DNA of 64,000 nucleotides from Labia minor (taxonomy: Eukaryota > Arthropoda > Insecta > Dermaptera > Spongiphoridae). A program made the translations under genes and the position numbers. Location of the stretch: positions 7,241,580-7,305,579 of the forward strand of contig OY720344.1 of assembly GCA_963082975.1 (NCBI GenBank), in the 5' to 3' direction. Shown piece after piece: positions 27,301 to 36,320 of the stretch. The notes beneath the pieces were generated by a model, which saw only the letters and a list, made by a program, of their open reading frames with translations, was not told where the DNA came from and did no database searches. The first letter of the stretch is position 1; each line of letters starts with the position of its first letter.

Positions 27301-29305
27301 AATCTCGGAGCAAAAATTTTCAAAATATTCCGACCATCGTATAAGCTATTCTCATTCCATGAGGAAAGCTAAAATGATTTACTTATAGCTGGAAAAAAAT
27401 ATTTTCTTTCTAAAACTGTGAATACGGGTAAATAAAATACAAAATTAAATTTTTTTGCCAGATTTTGTAAAATCAGTTTTTTTCTACAAAACTTTTTTAA
27501 GTATTTAATTTAAAAAAAAAATCTTAATGAAAATTTGTCTTTGAGAGAGCCCGGGTGGGGGGGGGGGCATCGGAAAGTATAGAGCGGCTAGTCAAACCTC
27601 CCCCCTCCAGGATCAAATCCGGGTTGCGCCACTGTCATTACAATGGCAATATTTTATTTTATAAATTTAATTTTACATGTACAAATAAATTTTTAATCTC
27701 ATTCAATTGATAACAAAAAATATTGATTGATGATTTGAGTATTTTTATGTCCCACAAATTCACACACATTCTCTCTCAAATAGTTTATCTCCTTAAAAAA
27801 ATCTGAAGTGTCCCCACTCGACTATCTCGCAAATCAATTGAATTTGAATTGAATTAATTAACATATATTATATTTAAATTTAATTTAATTAATTAAATTA
27901 AGTATAATTAAATTTGATTAATTAATTAAAAAAAATTAAATTACATTATAGTATTGTTATTCAATTAAATTAATTAATTAACATATACTTATTAAATTTA
28001 AATTTAAAACCTATACCTTCAGTTTTAAGTCAAAATTTAAAAATTTAAAAAATTAATTCTTTTCAAATATATTCGTATACCTTTATTTTTACGGTCAGTT
28101 TAAGAGGGAAAAAAAATGAAAACGTGGTAGGTAATGACCCTCTTCCGGTTAAGCTACATTTCTTAAAAGTTGATAGAAAACTACGAATTTGCAATAATGT
28201 TCGTGATAGTTTCATTCAGAGTTTATCTAAAGTAAAAATAACAGTATAATATTTATATAAAAAGTTCATATTATATATATAGGAATAATGTAGTATGGGA
28301 TAAAACACTAAAATTTAGAAATGACAGATTAAGTAAAAATAAACAAATACCAAAAAAAAAAAAATAAAATAAAGCATTTTCTTTTTTGTAGGCTTGGTGA
28401 AATTCAGCAATCGTCTGGTATAAATAAAATTAAATCAATGGAACAAATATCATCTCCAACTTCAACAGGAAAATCATCGAATGTAAAGTCTAGTGAAATT
28501 GGTCCAGCACATTCATCATCTCTTGACTCAAGCCAACGTGAGCAGTGCACCTTGAGCTAAGACACGTACGCGGGCTTTTAGCTCCCAGTCACCCGCCCTT
28601 GAGCTATTCTTTCATTCATTTTAAAAAAAATTTATCATTTGACTCATTATACGTCTCAATTTCATTCGTAAAACTAGCCATTGGCGTGGATAGGACTGTG
28701 GACTGCCCATCGCCCACCATTTTTCATTTCCTTTTATATCTAAACATATTCATTAATTTTATTTTTTGACTAAAGAAAGAAAGAAAAGCTTAATTTGAGT
28801 GTTAGAGATATTTGTATGTAAATAATTATACAAGTATTTTTTTGTTTGTAAATAATATTTATTATTATTATTATTATTCTTGAAATATTTATTATATTTG
28901 AATTTTCAAGAATGTTTTAAGCTAATAATCTGACTAATTTCTTTGTGGGAAAATATCAAACCTCCAAATTCAAATTTAACAAATATTATTTTTAACTTTT
29001 ACCTTACATTAGATTAGTTTTACTATAATTGTTTTCAATAATTTTAAAAAATAGTAATGTTTAACAGAGCATTTTTGAAATTTTTAATTAAGATATTAAA
29101 AATATAATTAAGAAAATTATAAGAAAAATTTTCTTTTTAGCATGATATTTTAAGTTTAAATGTATTTGAAATTAATTAATGTTAATGTTTTGTTTTTTTT
29201 ATTATTTATTTAGATAACAGATCCCAAACTTCATTGAACTCTACATCATCTAAAAAAGCACGAGGATGGTTTAGTAGAAAATCAACACCTAAGAAGAGGC
29301 ATTAA
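9315..29305 (+). CDS. FAM184-like coiled-coil protein, 14 exons
   Basis: Proposed exons: 9315-9430, 16013-16164, 18051-18185, 18267-18322, 18612-18731, 19227-19595, 19671-19754, 20874-21177, 21367-21531, 22604-22728, 22809-22909, 25184-25318, 28392-28537, 29214-29305. All junctions are GT-AG and all phases agree, giving 2100 nt and 699 residues. The product is almost entirely charged heptad-type helix (KEELQVSERILKEE, RDRERLRSEMEEQA) and ends in a Ser-rich basic tail with RGWFSRK. KTILRIKNEANQRLR in exon 11 resembles a segment of vertebrate FAM184A (KEILRIRSESNQQIR), hence the family call; other long coiled-coil proteins remain possible. Exon 1 is the least certain: it is 6.6 kb from exon 2 and is joined only because its phase fits (AA|G). 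Exon 2 is unusually GC-rich. Introns hold many transposons. A polyadenylation signal AATAAA is at 29372-29377. The role is unknown, presumably scaffolding. Confidence 0.75.
9551..9855 (+). repeat. dispersed repeat B, copy 2
   Basis: Close copy of 2870-3175, differing by an internal insertion (ATCGACTTTTT) and a few substitutions. It lies 120 bp into intron 1 of the coiled-coil gene. Confidence 0.6.
10401..10660 (-). mobile_element. tRNA-derived SINE (family 1), copy 1
   Basis: On the minus strand the element starts GGGCGCCACATGGTGTGATG. It has an A-box-like TGGCTAGCGTCG and a clear B box GGTTCAAGTC, 30-odd bases apart, followed by a body ending near GACGTACGAAAGTCAT. The same body is found at 34880-35153 (+) and, truncated, at 43548-43676 (-). 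The tRNA-like head and shared body are diagnostic of a SINE. Which tRNA it came from cannot be said by eye. Confidence 0.75.
11195..11756 (+). mobile_element. Helentron-like element, copy 3
   Basis: A full-length copy. The 5' end is a hairpin of TACTATCTC and GAGATAGTA around a short loop (11195-11216). The 3' end has GAGTGGAGACACTC, a 5-bp stem with a GAGA loop. A GTCTGTCTGTGTGT tract is at 11309-11322. It lies in intron 1 of the coiled-coil gene. Confidence 0.65.
12452..13009. mobile_element. rearranged mariner: 5' end joined to inverted transposase segment
   Basis: Bases 12452-12667 are the mariner terminal repeat and 5' untranslated region in plus orientation (CGAGGTTTTTTTAAAAGG, then TTTTCGCGGGCTGTATAC). 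From about 12668 the sequence switches to the transposase 3' part in minus orientation (AACGCTTTCCTTTCATTG, and CAATGATGTGTGAGTTGGCG for the second catalytic Asp region), ending at about 13009. The junction therefore joins two inverted pieces of the same family. The frame is broken. It is in intron 1 of the coiled-coil gene. Confidence 0.7.
13737..14268 (-). mobile_element. RTE-like LINE fragment
   Basis: Reverse complement of the C-terminal reverse-transcriptase region. It has the TTCCAACCGGACGTTTCCC segment, the GGTCATAGACCATGCCTCCC segment (coding for the GWEAWSMT-like motif on the minus strand) and the KYLG-like segment near 14240. It lacks the 3' untranslated region and has many indels. 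Confidence 0.65.
14724..14996. mobile_element. MITE with terminal inverted repeats
   Basis: Terminal repeats of about 20 bp: TATTTAAATGCACTAAAAAG on the left and its reverse complement CTTTTTAATGCATTTAAATA on the right. Subterminal TTTCCTTTCC and GGAAAGG-like blocks are also seen. There is no coding capacity. A target duplication is not clear, so the superfamily is unknown. Confidence 0.55.
15019..15506 (+). mobile_element. Helentron-like element, copy 4
   Basis: Near full-length copy with 5' TACTATTTCGCCAGAGATAG and 3' GCGAGATAGTCGAGTGG followed by the AGACACTCCAG end. The central GTCT-rich part (after GAAAAAAATGTCT at 15133) is deleted compared with copies 1 and 3, making it about 75 bp shorter. 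Confidence 0.65.
16801..17083 (+). mobile_element. two partial Helentron-like copies in tandem
   Basis: 16801-17010 starts TTACTATCTCACCGAAAATT, carries a GT microsatellite and stops before the 3' half. At 17011 a second copy restarts (TACTATCTCGCCAGAGAAAG) and is cut at about 17083, where mariner sequence begins. Both lack the 3' hairpin. Confidence 0.55.
17084..17977 (-). pseudogene. mariner transposase pseudogene with one terminal repeat
   Basis: A minus-strand frame of 244 codons (17808-17074) includes the mariner signature YSPDLSPCDCFLF, the KRPMKGKRF segment and the C-terminal ITLNE. The N-terminal DNA-binding domain is lost and the first two catalytic regions are scrambled by frameshifts. 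The terminal repeat ends at 17977, followed by TA. The other terminal repeat is missing: at 17083 the copy abuts a truncated Helentron-like element. It lies in intron 2 of the coiled-coil gene. Confidence 0.8.
18995..19117 (+). repeat. fragment of repeat D
   Basis: ACGGCTCAACGGATTTTGAT, TTACTTAATGCATCAGTAGC and CTGGAAGTGGTAGT match, in order, the middle of the element in the RMND5 intron (42905-43020). No coding capacity. Confidence 0.55.
19917..20188. mobile_element. hAT (Buster-type) MITE
   Basis: The left end is CAGGTTCCCAAAGTGG and the right end, reverse-complemented, CATAGGTTCCCAAACTTT. The flanking 8-mers are TTATAAAA (19909-19916) and ATTTAAAA (20189-20196), six of eight matching. The TA centre is kept in the left copy. 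It has G-rich subterminal blocks and no transposase. It is in intron 7 of the coiled-coil gene. Confidence 0.65.
20282..20607. mobile_element. hAT (Buster-type) MITE with perfect 8-bp duplication
   Basis: Ends CAGTGGTTCCCAAACTT and, reverse-complemented, CAGTGATTCCCAAAGTGG. Perfect duplication ATATAACA at 20274-20281 and 20608-20615. 326 bp. It contains GCGCCCC-type blocks also present in the copy at 53393-53681, so the two belong to one family. Confidence 0.85.
22991..23859 (+). mobile_element. mariner element, both terminal repeats, internally deleted
   Basis: The left end CAAGGTCTGTTCAAAAG (22991) and the right end, reverse-complemented, CTAGGTTTGTTGAAAAG (ending 23859, followed by TA) form the terminal repeats. 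At 869 bp it is well short of a complete mariner of about 1.3 kb. Two broken frames remain: 23286-23480, and 23491-23673 with MDNAPAYTSF and YSPDLVPCDCFLF. The N-terminal helix-turn-helix region is absent. Only 33 residues separate the last two catalytic Asp because one codon is lost. It is in intron 11 of the coiled-coil gene. Confidence 0.85.
23981..24242 (+). CDS. candidate alternative last exon coding a membrane tail
   Basis: A strong acceptor TTTTTTTAG precedes 23981. Exon 11 of the coiled-coil gene ends in AG (phase 2), and joining it here continues the frame for 86 further codons to TAG at 24240-24242. The tail has about three hydrophobic segments: ILILAFVVLSSCVIAAF, INWFFISFLISPVLSWLIF and YITMLLFILVIYYV. 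It ends KRTISS. The resulting protein would be 662 residues with the coiled coil anchored in a membrane. The frame is longer and less AT-biased than its surroundings. It could also be a chance open frame; no transcript evidence is available here. Confidence 0.4.
24544..24772. mobile_element. foldback MITE
   Basis: Long inverted repeat: ATTAAAGCTTTGGTGGCTG and the following 80 bp to TAAATTTATT (24544-24631) are repeated in reverse complement at 24689-24772. The loop holds a poly-A run and CACGTTTCGATTGC. There are only a few differences between arms and no coding capacity. Confidence 0.75.
25480..26285. repeat. GTCT-tract repeat nested in the hAT-like unit
   Basis: It starts with AAAAGGTAATGTCTGTCTGT, followed by CTCAAAAACTACCCGTCCGA and GTGAAACTTTCAGGGA, a layout common near one end of Helitron/Helentron-type repeats in arthropods. 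It ends at AAGTTGACCTGTGGCCAGG (26264-26282), and the same words occur in reverse complement at 43363-43381. Boundaries and class are tentative. Confidence 0.4.
26315..26735 (+). mobile_element. RTE-like LINE 3' end
   Basis: 5'-truncated copy. It has the C-terminal codons with the HxxxPRTRWVDN-like segment (GACCAAAGATCAAGGTGGG, read in frame with gaps), then the 3' untranslated region ending AGGCGCTCGGAGCAGCTAGT at about 26735. It matches 3509-3740 in reverse complement. The terminal hairpin has changed loop bases (GAGCGCCTGGAAGGCGCTC) but keeps its stem. Confidence 0.65.
27803..28204 (-). mobile_element. Helentron-like element, copy 6 (partial)
   Basis: The left edge is CTGAAGTGTCCCCACTCGAC, the reverse complement of the 3' hairpin with loop GGGA. 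It is followed by ATCTCGC and then the body to the CTACGAATTTGCAATAATG block. The 5' third is missing. An AT-rich expansion with many TTAATTAA words fills 27840-28010. Confidence 0.5.
28538..28560 (+). other. read-through alternative C-terminus of the coiled-coil protein
   Basis: If the GTGAGC donor after 28537 is not used, the frame continues for seven codons (REQCTLS, counting the split codon) to TAA at 28558-28560. This would replace the 31-residue basic tail of the spliced form. The donor is a good one, so splicing to 29214 is preferred. Confidence 0.4.
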
Positions 29306-30055
29306 AGAGACTTTAATAAAACTTAATTTTTATTTATTTAGCATTTTTTATATATATTTATAAGTAAAAAAAATAAAGTTAAAACAAATACTGATTTCTT
29401 GTCATATCTATAACATTTCTAGTCAAGATTGGTGAATAAATTTCTTAAAAAAAATTGAAAAAAAATTAATTCTTGTTTTTTTTTTAAAAAAAAAAACCAT
29501 TAGCTGTAAGAAAATACTTTAATAATTATAAATCTAAATTAAGGCTTTCTCGTTTCGATTGAAACACATTCATTTGGGTTACTGAATAAATTAAATAAAA
29601 ATATGCAAGATCAAAACAAAAGAACAGTTACAAATAGTTTGAGAAACAGTGATTCAAACATTTGTGAATTCTAATAAATTTGTAGAGTTCTTTAAAGCTG
29701 AAATATGAATGAGGAATGAGCTAGAACACTTAAGAGATTTAGATTTAGAAAGGAACACCAACAAAAATAAAGACGTAAAGTGAAATAAGAATTAATCTTA
29801 AGGGAGTGGCTGATTATTCCATATTTTTAAATAATATGGAATAATTAAGAAATCTCATTTATAAATGAATACTAATATGGCAAAACCAATTTCTCTTGAA
29901 AATAGTAATTTTTTCAAAATATATTGAATAATAATGATATAATAAAAATAATAAGCATTTAAAAATAATTTTATTTTAGTTTCAGAGTATCTTTTTTATA
30001 TGAATGTAATATAATATAAAATGTTTATAATATATAACGTAAAAACTTTCTCAAT

Positions 30056-33000
30056 TTAGAAAGGATAATATTTGTGGTCGACAGCACTGAAAATGAACCA
30101 AGCAAAAAATTATAAAAATGATATTTTATAAATATTTAAGATATAATTAATAGAAAAATGTTTATTTTTTAAATATCTATTTAAAAAGGAATGACTTACT
30201 CGAGAAATGGGACCACGCGGCCATTACAATCAAAGGTATCAATTAACTCCATATCAGATTTAGAAAGTTCAAAATCAAATATAGCAAAGTTTTCCTCAAT
30301 TCGTTTTTTATTTACAGATTTGGGGATAGTAATAAGGCCCCGTTGAACCTAAAAAAATTAAATAAATTTATTTTTAAAAATAGAAAAATCTAGATTATAT
30401 TTATAATTAGAAACAATTCAATAAATTTGCTAATTCATAAGAATCTAGCACATTATAATTAATTTTTCCTAAATGTAATGTGATTAAAAACAAAGTTTTA
30501 AATTAGATAACATATTGAATTGTAGTCAAATTTCTATTAAAGATGATCATTAAATATAGAATTAGAAGGTCTCTCTTTATAATTATTTTGTATTTTCATG
30601 AAAATTAATGTTTATTTTTCAAAGATGCAATATACTTATATTTGATAAAAAGTTATATAATTATTATAGTTAATACGTACTTGATAACGAATTAAAATCT
30701 GGGCTGTTGATTTCCCATATTTTTCACCGATTTTCTTAATTCTTTCATCATCCAAAATTTGTACATCGCCAGGTTTTGCCCATGGGCGATCTGGTGAACC
30801 AAGCGGTGAATAAGCAGTAATGGTGATATTTTTGCTCTTGGAGTATTCAATTAATTTCTTCTGATTTAAATGTGCATGACATTCAACCTTGAATAAAAGT
30901 TAAAAAAAAAAATAAATATAATACAATTGATATCTGATGTTTCTTAATTTATTAATATAAATTTTATCACAGTAAAATAAATTAAAAATAAATTTAACTT
31001 GACAAAATTATCTTTTTAATATTTATATTAGAATAATGATATCATCACATGAAACAGATTTAAAAAATATTAGATAATTTAAAAAGTAGAAATTTTACGT
31101 AATAATATGCAATAAAAGATACTAATTAAAAAGTTTATTGATAATATTTTAGGAAATCAAATCAATTTTTTCATTATTTAAAAAAAAAATTAAATTTGTA
31201 TATTCTATTTATTAAAAGAAATATAAATATATATTAAAGGTATTTTACTTACTTGATTTGTTACTGGTACTATTTTGCAATTTTTAAGAAGTCTTTCAGT
31301 TTGTTCAATATTAAAATTACTTATACCGATTGATTTTGTAAGACCCTTTTCTACTAATTGTTCCATTGCTTTCCAAGTATCTATATAGTCAACATCACTA
31401 GTAAGAATTTTCCCTTGTTCATCTCTTGGAAAAAGATCACCACCCTCCTTATAGCCTACTGGCCAATGAATTAAATATAAATCTAAATATTTCAATCCAA
31501 GATCAGATAAACTTTTTCGAATAGCTGGTTCAACAAGTGCAGGTGAGTGAAATGTACACCATAGCTGAAAATATAAAATTTTTAATTTAAATTATATAGT
31601 ATTTTATTAAAGAAAAAAATAAATATATTTAAACTTAATTTTAAAATAAAATCAAACTAACTTGATTTATAAAAATGAAAATAACTTCTTATCTTCATTC
31701 GTTTTATCAAATTCTACCAAGTCCATTTAATTTTTTAATTTTATAAAATTATGTAATATAAATATATTTTAATATAAACTAACAAGTACTATTTGTGATA
31801 TTACTTCTTAATATCTTACTATTTTACTAAACTTTTTATTCCTTTGAACTTACTGATTTGATTAAATTAAATGTAAATAAAATAGCATCCAGATTCTAAT
31901 TTATTTTGTGAATATTATGATCCAATTTGTTTTGATTAACTAATACTAATTATCAATAATGCATAAATAAATTTGCCTTAATAATTCGTTAATATAATTT
32001 TAATAATATTAGAATTCAACATCTAACATCTTAACGAGATACATTCATTCCCAGCTATTAATTTAATGTTTTTAATTTGATTTTTAATTTATCCCTAATT
32101 TATTTTATTAAAATATAAATTAAAATTCGATGTAATTTATATGCATAAATAGTAAATTTAATTAATATATACTTTGCTTGTAATGTATATATCTTCTCTT
32201 TTAATCACTCCTGCATCCATACGATCTTTCAATGCCGCTCCAACCTCCGATTCATTTCCATAAACATGGGCACAATCAATATGTCGATAACCATGGTCAA
32301 TAGCATGCTTCACTGCCTCGGTAACTTCACCAGGCTTAGACTACAATTATAAAAATAATATTAACATAATTGATATTATTATATTGGCTTTTATAAGAAA
32401 AGTAAATTTTTTTTATTCATTTACTTAAGGTCACGATATTGTATAGTGATAATATCAAAAACGGGACAGTGTTTTAAAAGGAAGAGTTGAGAATTAGAAT
32501 AAAACATTATAAAAAATAGACTCCTATTAACTCATCAAATGTTATGTATTTCATAAATAAAAAAGTAAAGATGATAAAAAATGTATATTTTATAAACAAC
32601 TAATTCTACATATGATTTTTCTGTAGTTCCGATACCAAAATTTAATTAAATATAGAGGGGTTTAATTCGCTCAGTAAATTTCAATCTTTCAACACCTTAT
32701 CATTACTACTCACGCTCCATAACAAAAATTTTTATTACCTAGTAGTATAATAAAAATGTGAATTATGTCTTGTTTTTTAAAAATTATAGTAAAAACTAAA
32801 ATTTAGTTATGGAGCATGAATTATGATAAGGTGTTGAAAGATTGAAATTTATTGAGCGAATTAAAGCCTTCTATATTTAATTAAATTTTGGTATCGGAAC
32901 TATAGAATAATTATATGTAGAATTAGTTGTTTATATGGTAATTGTTTAGTCTAACCGATGTATTATGGATTTTGATAAAACTTTACCAGTAGATTCCTTT

Positions 33001-36000
33001 TTTGATTCAAAACAAACTTTCTTCGATCAGTATGTGGCTGTCGGTTCTAGTTTACGAGATAAAAATTATTAAAGTTTGCATATAAATCCAGTGATATTCT
33101 ATTTAGTTACCATTTATTATTATTTGACCACCAGAGGGCTCCACTAATTTTCTAGTTTTTATTTTCAGTTCCGTTTGGATATAAGAAGATAAAAAAAATA
33201 ATTAATTAAATAATTTTCCTATATCCAAACCGAACTTAAAAAAACAGAAAATTAGTGATTAAGTTAATAATTAGTGAATTATTCAATAAAACATTATTAA
33301 ATGGGTGCTCATTCATAAATAGTTTATATACAAACTTTAATAATTTTTATCTTGTAAACTAGAAGCGACCGCCACATACTTTTTAAGGAAAGTTTGTTTT
33401 GAATAAAAAAAAAGGAATCTACTGGTAAAGTTTTATCCAAATCCATGATACATCGGTTTGACCAGTGATTCCCAAACTCTGAGCCGCGGCTATCTGGGGA
33501 GCCGCGAAAAAATTTTCTAATACTTGAAATTTTTGGTTCTAATGTTTGATAAGATGATTTTGTGGGGAAACTTTTGAACATTTTCGATTATTTTTAAATT
33601 TTTTTCAAAAAAGAAAAAAGAGGTCAGATGATTTTGCGATGCTCTGAAACAATTCCAATGGAGGGAAGAAAAATTTTCCAATTTTTGTATTGTATTTTGT
33701 ATTGGATGTATTAAGGGAGCCTCGGAAAAAATCCGATTATTTAGGGAGCCGCAAACCAGAAAAGTTTAGACTAAACTAGTGATTCTCAAATTGAGCGATA
33801 TTTGACTATACGATTTTGGGGGGCGAAATCATTTTCAACTCTTAAAAAAATGGTAAGATGATTTTGCGAACAGGTTTTTAAACATTTTCGCTTTTTTCAA
33901 TTTTATTAAATATGGTTCTTAAAAAATAGGTCAGATGATTTTGCGATCAGGTTCTGAAACTTATAGAGGGACGAATTATGAAGCCGGCCTTACAACTTAC
34001 AAAGTGGGCGTTTGGTCCAAAAAGATTGAGAACCACTAGACTAAACAATTACCAACGACTAAATTAAAATATGAAAAATCTCCACAAGTGAAAGAATCAA
34101 AATCACAATTTTTTAATTTACTAATTATATATTCAATTTATTTAAGTAATGCATTTATCAAAATTTAATTAAAAATATAATATATGTAATATTTTGAAAT
34201 CTATTAATTTTTTTAATTTTAAAAGATTTCCGTTGAGAACCATACATGATGGGTTATATTTTATCTTATATAATTAAGATTATCTATAAAATTTTTGTTA
34301 ATCTTATATATATTTTTTCTTCTAGTCATTTTTAATGGTTGATAAAATAATGTTTGACATCTAATCTTATCTATTCTTTTTTATGTATAAGCATTTTTTT
34401 TTTATCTTTTTTCATTGATTTAGTTAAGGAGAAATTCGACCCGAGAGGGGGATATTGGTATTATCATAATGTTAGGGTATGAACTGTTGATTAAAATTTA
34501 CTATTCATTAATTCAAGTAGTTAGGTACTCAATTGATAATATCTTTAAATGATCTGAAAAATTTAAATAAAAATGAAAATAATCCTTTCAAAAATAAAAG
34601 CTTAAAAAAACGCAAATTTCAAATCAAATATGAATTTAAACGATGACTATTATTAAATTTTACAATTATTTTAAGAGGGCTCAACTACACAATTCCATTC
34701 TTGTCATACAAATGCTTATTTTTTAAAAGTTTTGTTAATATTTAAAGTAAAAATGGCCAAACGGCGGCCCGCGATAACAATTTTTGTGAGCCACTATATT
34801 CACAAATTATATTATTTTATTATGGCCAGAATAGTGAAAACATTTTGAAAAATATATTCTTTATGTATAATATAATTGAAGGCGCCATTGGGTGTGTGGG
34901 TAGTGAACCTGCCTCACATTCACATGATCCCGGGTTCAAGTCCCGGGCCTGGCAAGGGAATTTCCCTAGCTGGGGTCTATGGGATGGAGTCAACCCAGCC
35001 TCCGGGAACCACATTGGGGAAAAGCTACTTGATAGCGCCTCCGATCAAGAAAATCAAGGTAAAGGTTGAGAGGACCCGTTCTACTGATCAAAGGACACCT
35101 CATTGATATAACCGGCTTGATAGGCGTTGTCCTTGCGTAGGACGTACAAAGTCAAGGGTATAATTTATGTGGCTCTTGGAGCACTTGTAAAGTAGTATAC
35201 GAAGTTATTTGGATAAAAACACCCTGATTTATGAATAATAAATATGAATTAATACAACTTTTGAAATCAATGAACGTGTTCAAATTTGAAACAGCATCTA
35301 TTGCATAATTATACAATATTATCTCTCCTATATGTACGAAATACTTTAATAGATAAATTTTTTTATTATAAATTTAAAAAATAAATTGTATTTATAAATA
35401 AACTAATGATTTCATTTCCTTGCAACTTGAATTATTCAAACTGAAATATTTGGTCATTCTATCAGTAATAAGAAATAATAACATTTAATGAATTTTAATT
35501 AAATCCGATATAATGAATTAAAAATTATGTAATTTTTTGCTTTGGATTTTTTTTTTTGTCACTTAATACATTATTCTTTATGAACATTAATTTATCCCGG
35601 ATGATCAAGTGAAATATATCTATTTATTTTATAATTCAAAATTTTAAAATATAACGTAAATTATAAAAATAATTTTAATTTAACGACAGTTAAGATTTAA
35701 CTTTCAATTATATTAAGAAAATAATGGATAGAGGGGAAGGGGGTTGAATCTGAAATAGAATATAATACTTTTGATTTAACACAAAAAAAATTAATTAATT
35801 ATAATTAGTTTTTAAATAAATTGTAAAAATAATTTATTCTACTCTTTATAATTTTAAATTATTTTATATTGAATACAAAGAATATTATTTTTTTTTATTT
35901 AATAATAGAATTTAATAAAATTTATTAAACAAAACAAATATATATAAATGTTTTTTTAATTTATACTAAAATAAGTATTTATGAAATATTAATCAATGAG

Positions 36001-36214
36001 CACATATTAATTAATTAATTAAAAAGAATAAATTCATTAAATAATTATATTTTCTGCTAATAATTTATATATATATATATTTAAGAAAATTTAAATGAAA
36101 AAATATACTAATTGTAATTATAAGTTGATAAAATATTACCTTCCAAGTCCCAAGTCCGAAAATTGGAAAATTAATTCCGTTATTGAATTTAATAGTTGGT
36201 ACTCTTCCAGGCAT
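30056..36214 (-). CDS. aldo-keto reductase, copy 1
   Basis: NADPH-dependent reduction of aldehydes and ketones in the cytosol is the expected role. Exons in transcript order: 36214-36140, 32340-32173, 31564-31253, 30887-30681, 30348-30200, 30086-30056. That is 942 nt and 313 residues, the usual family length. The catalytic tetrad is complete: D47 and Y52 ([10 protein letters not shown]), K81 (ITSK) and H114 (LIHWP). IPKS at 262-265 is the cofactor phosphate-binding segment. The C-terminus is DHKYYPF. If the donor at 30199 (GTAAGT) is skipped, translation stops at 30196-30198 after FLE; I prefer the spliced form because copy 2 has a junction at the same place and phase. Intron 1 is 3.8 kb and full of transposons. 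A poly(A) signal lies at 29970-29975 (reverse strand). Confidence 0.9.
32591..32934. mobile_element. foldback MITE in AKR intron
   Basis: Arms of about 135 bp (TATAAACAACTAATTC from 32591; reverse complement ending GAATTAGTTGTTTATA at 32934) with a loop of about 78 bp. Arms share CCGATACCAAAATTTAATTA and AAGGTGTTGAAAGATTG blocks with few mismatches. No coding capacity. Confidence 0.75.
33463..33763. mobile_element. hAT (Buster-type) MITE
   Basis: Starts CAGTGATTCCCAAACTCTG and has repeated GGGAGCCGC blocks. Flanking 8-mers are GGTTTGAC (33455-33462) and GTTTAGAC (33764-33771). Each differs by one base from GGTTAGAC, the uninterrupted sequence in the opposite foldback arm (reverse complement of 32950-32957). 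The right terminal repeat is weak. Confidence 0.6.
33777..34038. mobile_element. hAT (Buster-type) MITE with perfect 8-bp duplication
   Basis: Ends TAGTGATTCTCAAATTG and, reverse-complemented, TAGTGGTTCTCAATC. Perfect duplication GACTAAAC at 33769-33776 and 34039-34046. The unoccupied site is present in the opposite foldback arm. 262 bp, no coding capacity. Confidence 0.85.
34880..35153 (+). mobile_element. tRNA-derived SINE (family 1), copy 2
   Basis: The most complete head of the family: GGTAGTGAACCTGCC in the A-box region and GATCCCGGGTTCAAGTCCCG with a perfect B box GGTTCAAGTCC. The body (GGGTCTATGGGATGGAGTC, AAAATCAAGGTAAAGGTTG) continues to GACGTACAAAGTCA. The arm CCCGGG-TTCAAGT-CCCGGG even keeps the T-stem of the parent tRNA. 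Confidence 0.8.
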
Positions 36215-36284
36215 TATTAATTAAGATTATAAAATATTAATCTAAGAGTTATTTATATTGAAAATGTTCAATTGGTTCAATGTA

Positions 36285-36320
36285 AATAAATTTTTTTAAC
36301 TCAGTTCTCTTTATATATAC
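36285..36320 (-). promoter_or_regulatory. candidate TATA promoter of AKR copy 1
   Basis: On the minus strand GTATATATAAAG (36320-36309) lies about 95-105 bp upstream of the AKR start codon. Transcription would start near 36285. This is inferred from motif and position only. Confidence 0.35.

Larger units (their letters stand above)
25360..27634. mobile_element. hAT-like unit of 2.3 kb containing nested repeats
   Basis: The left end is GTGGCCCAACCAGGGGGG and the right end, reverse-complemented, CAGTGGCGCAACCCGGATT. The 8-mer TCATTACA flanks the unit at 25352-25359 and 27635-27642. The first two bases (CA) of the left end may be shared with the duplication or lost. No transposase frame is seen. 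Inside are a GTCTGTCTGTCTGT-containing repeat (about 25480-26285) and a LINE 3' end (26315-26735). It occupies most of intron 12 of the coiled-coil gene. Family assignment rests on end sequence and duplication length. Confidence 0.55.
32937..34056. mobile_element. second foldback element, right arm interrupted by two hAT MITEs
   Basis: The left arm (32937-33200: AATTGTTTAGTCTAACCGAT, TTTACCAGTAGATTCC, AACTTTCTT, CTAGTTTACGAGATAAAAAT, then TTCCGTTTGGATATA) is matched in reverse complement by 33220-33462 plus 34039-34056. The right arm is broken by MITEs at 33463-33763 and 33777-34038. A related, decayed arm is seen at 56885-57130 (TTATCAGTGGATTCCTTTTT). Confidence 0.7.

Noticed and set aside
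34880-34960. tRNA gene
   Set aside because: The B box and T-arm are perfect, but no acceptor stem closes and the sequence continues into a repeated SINE body.
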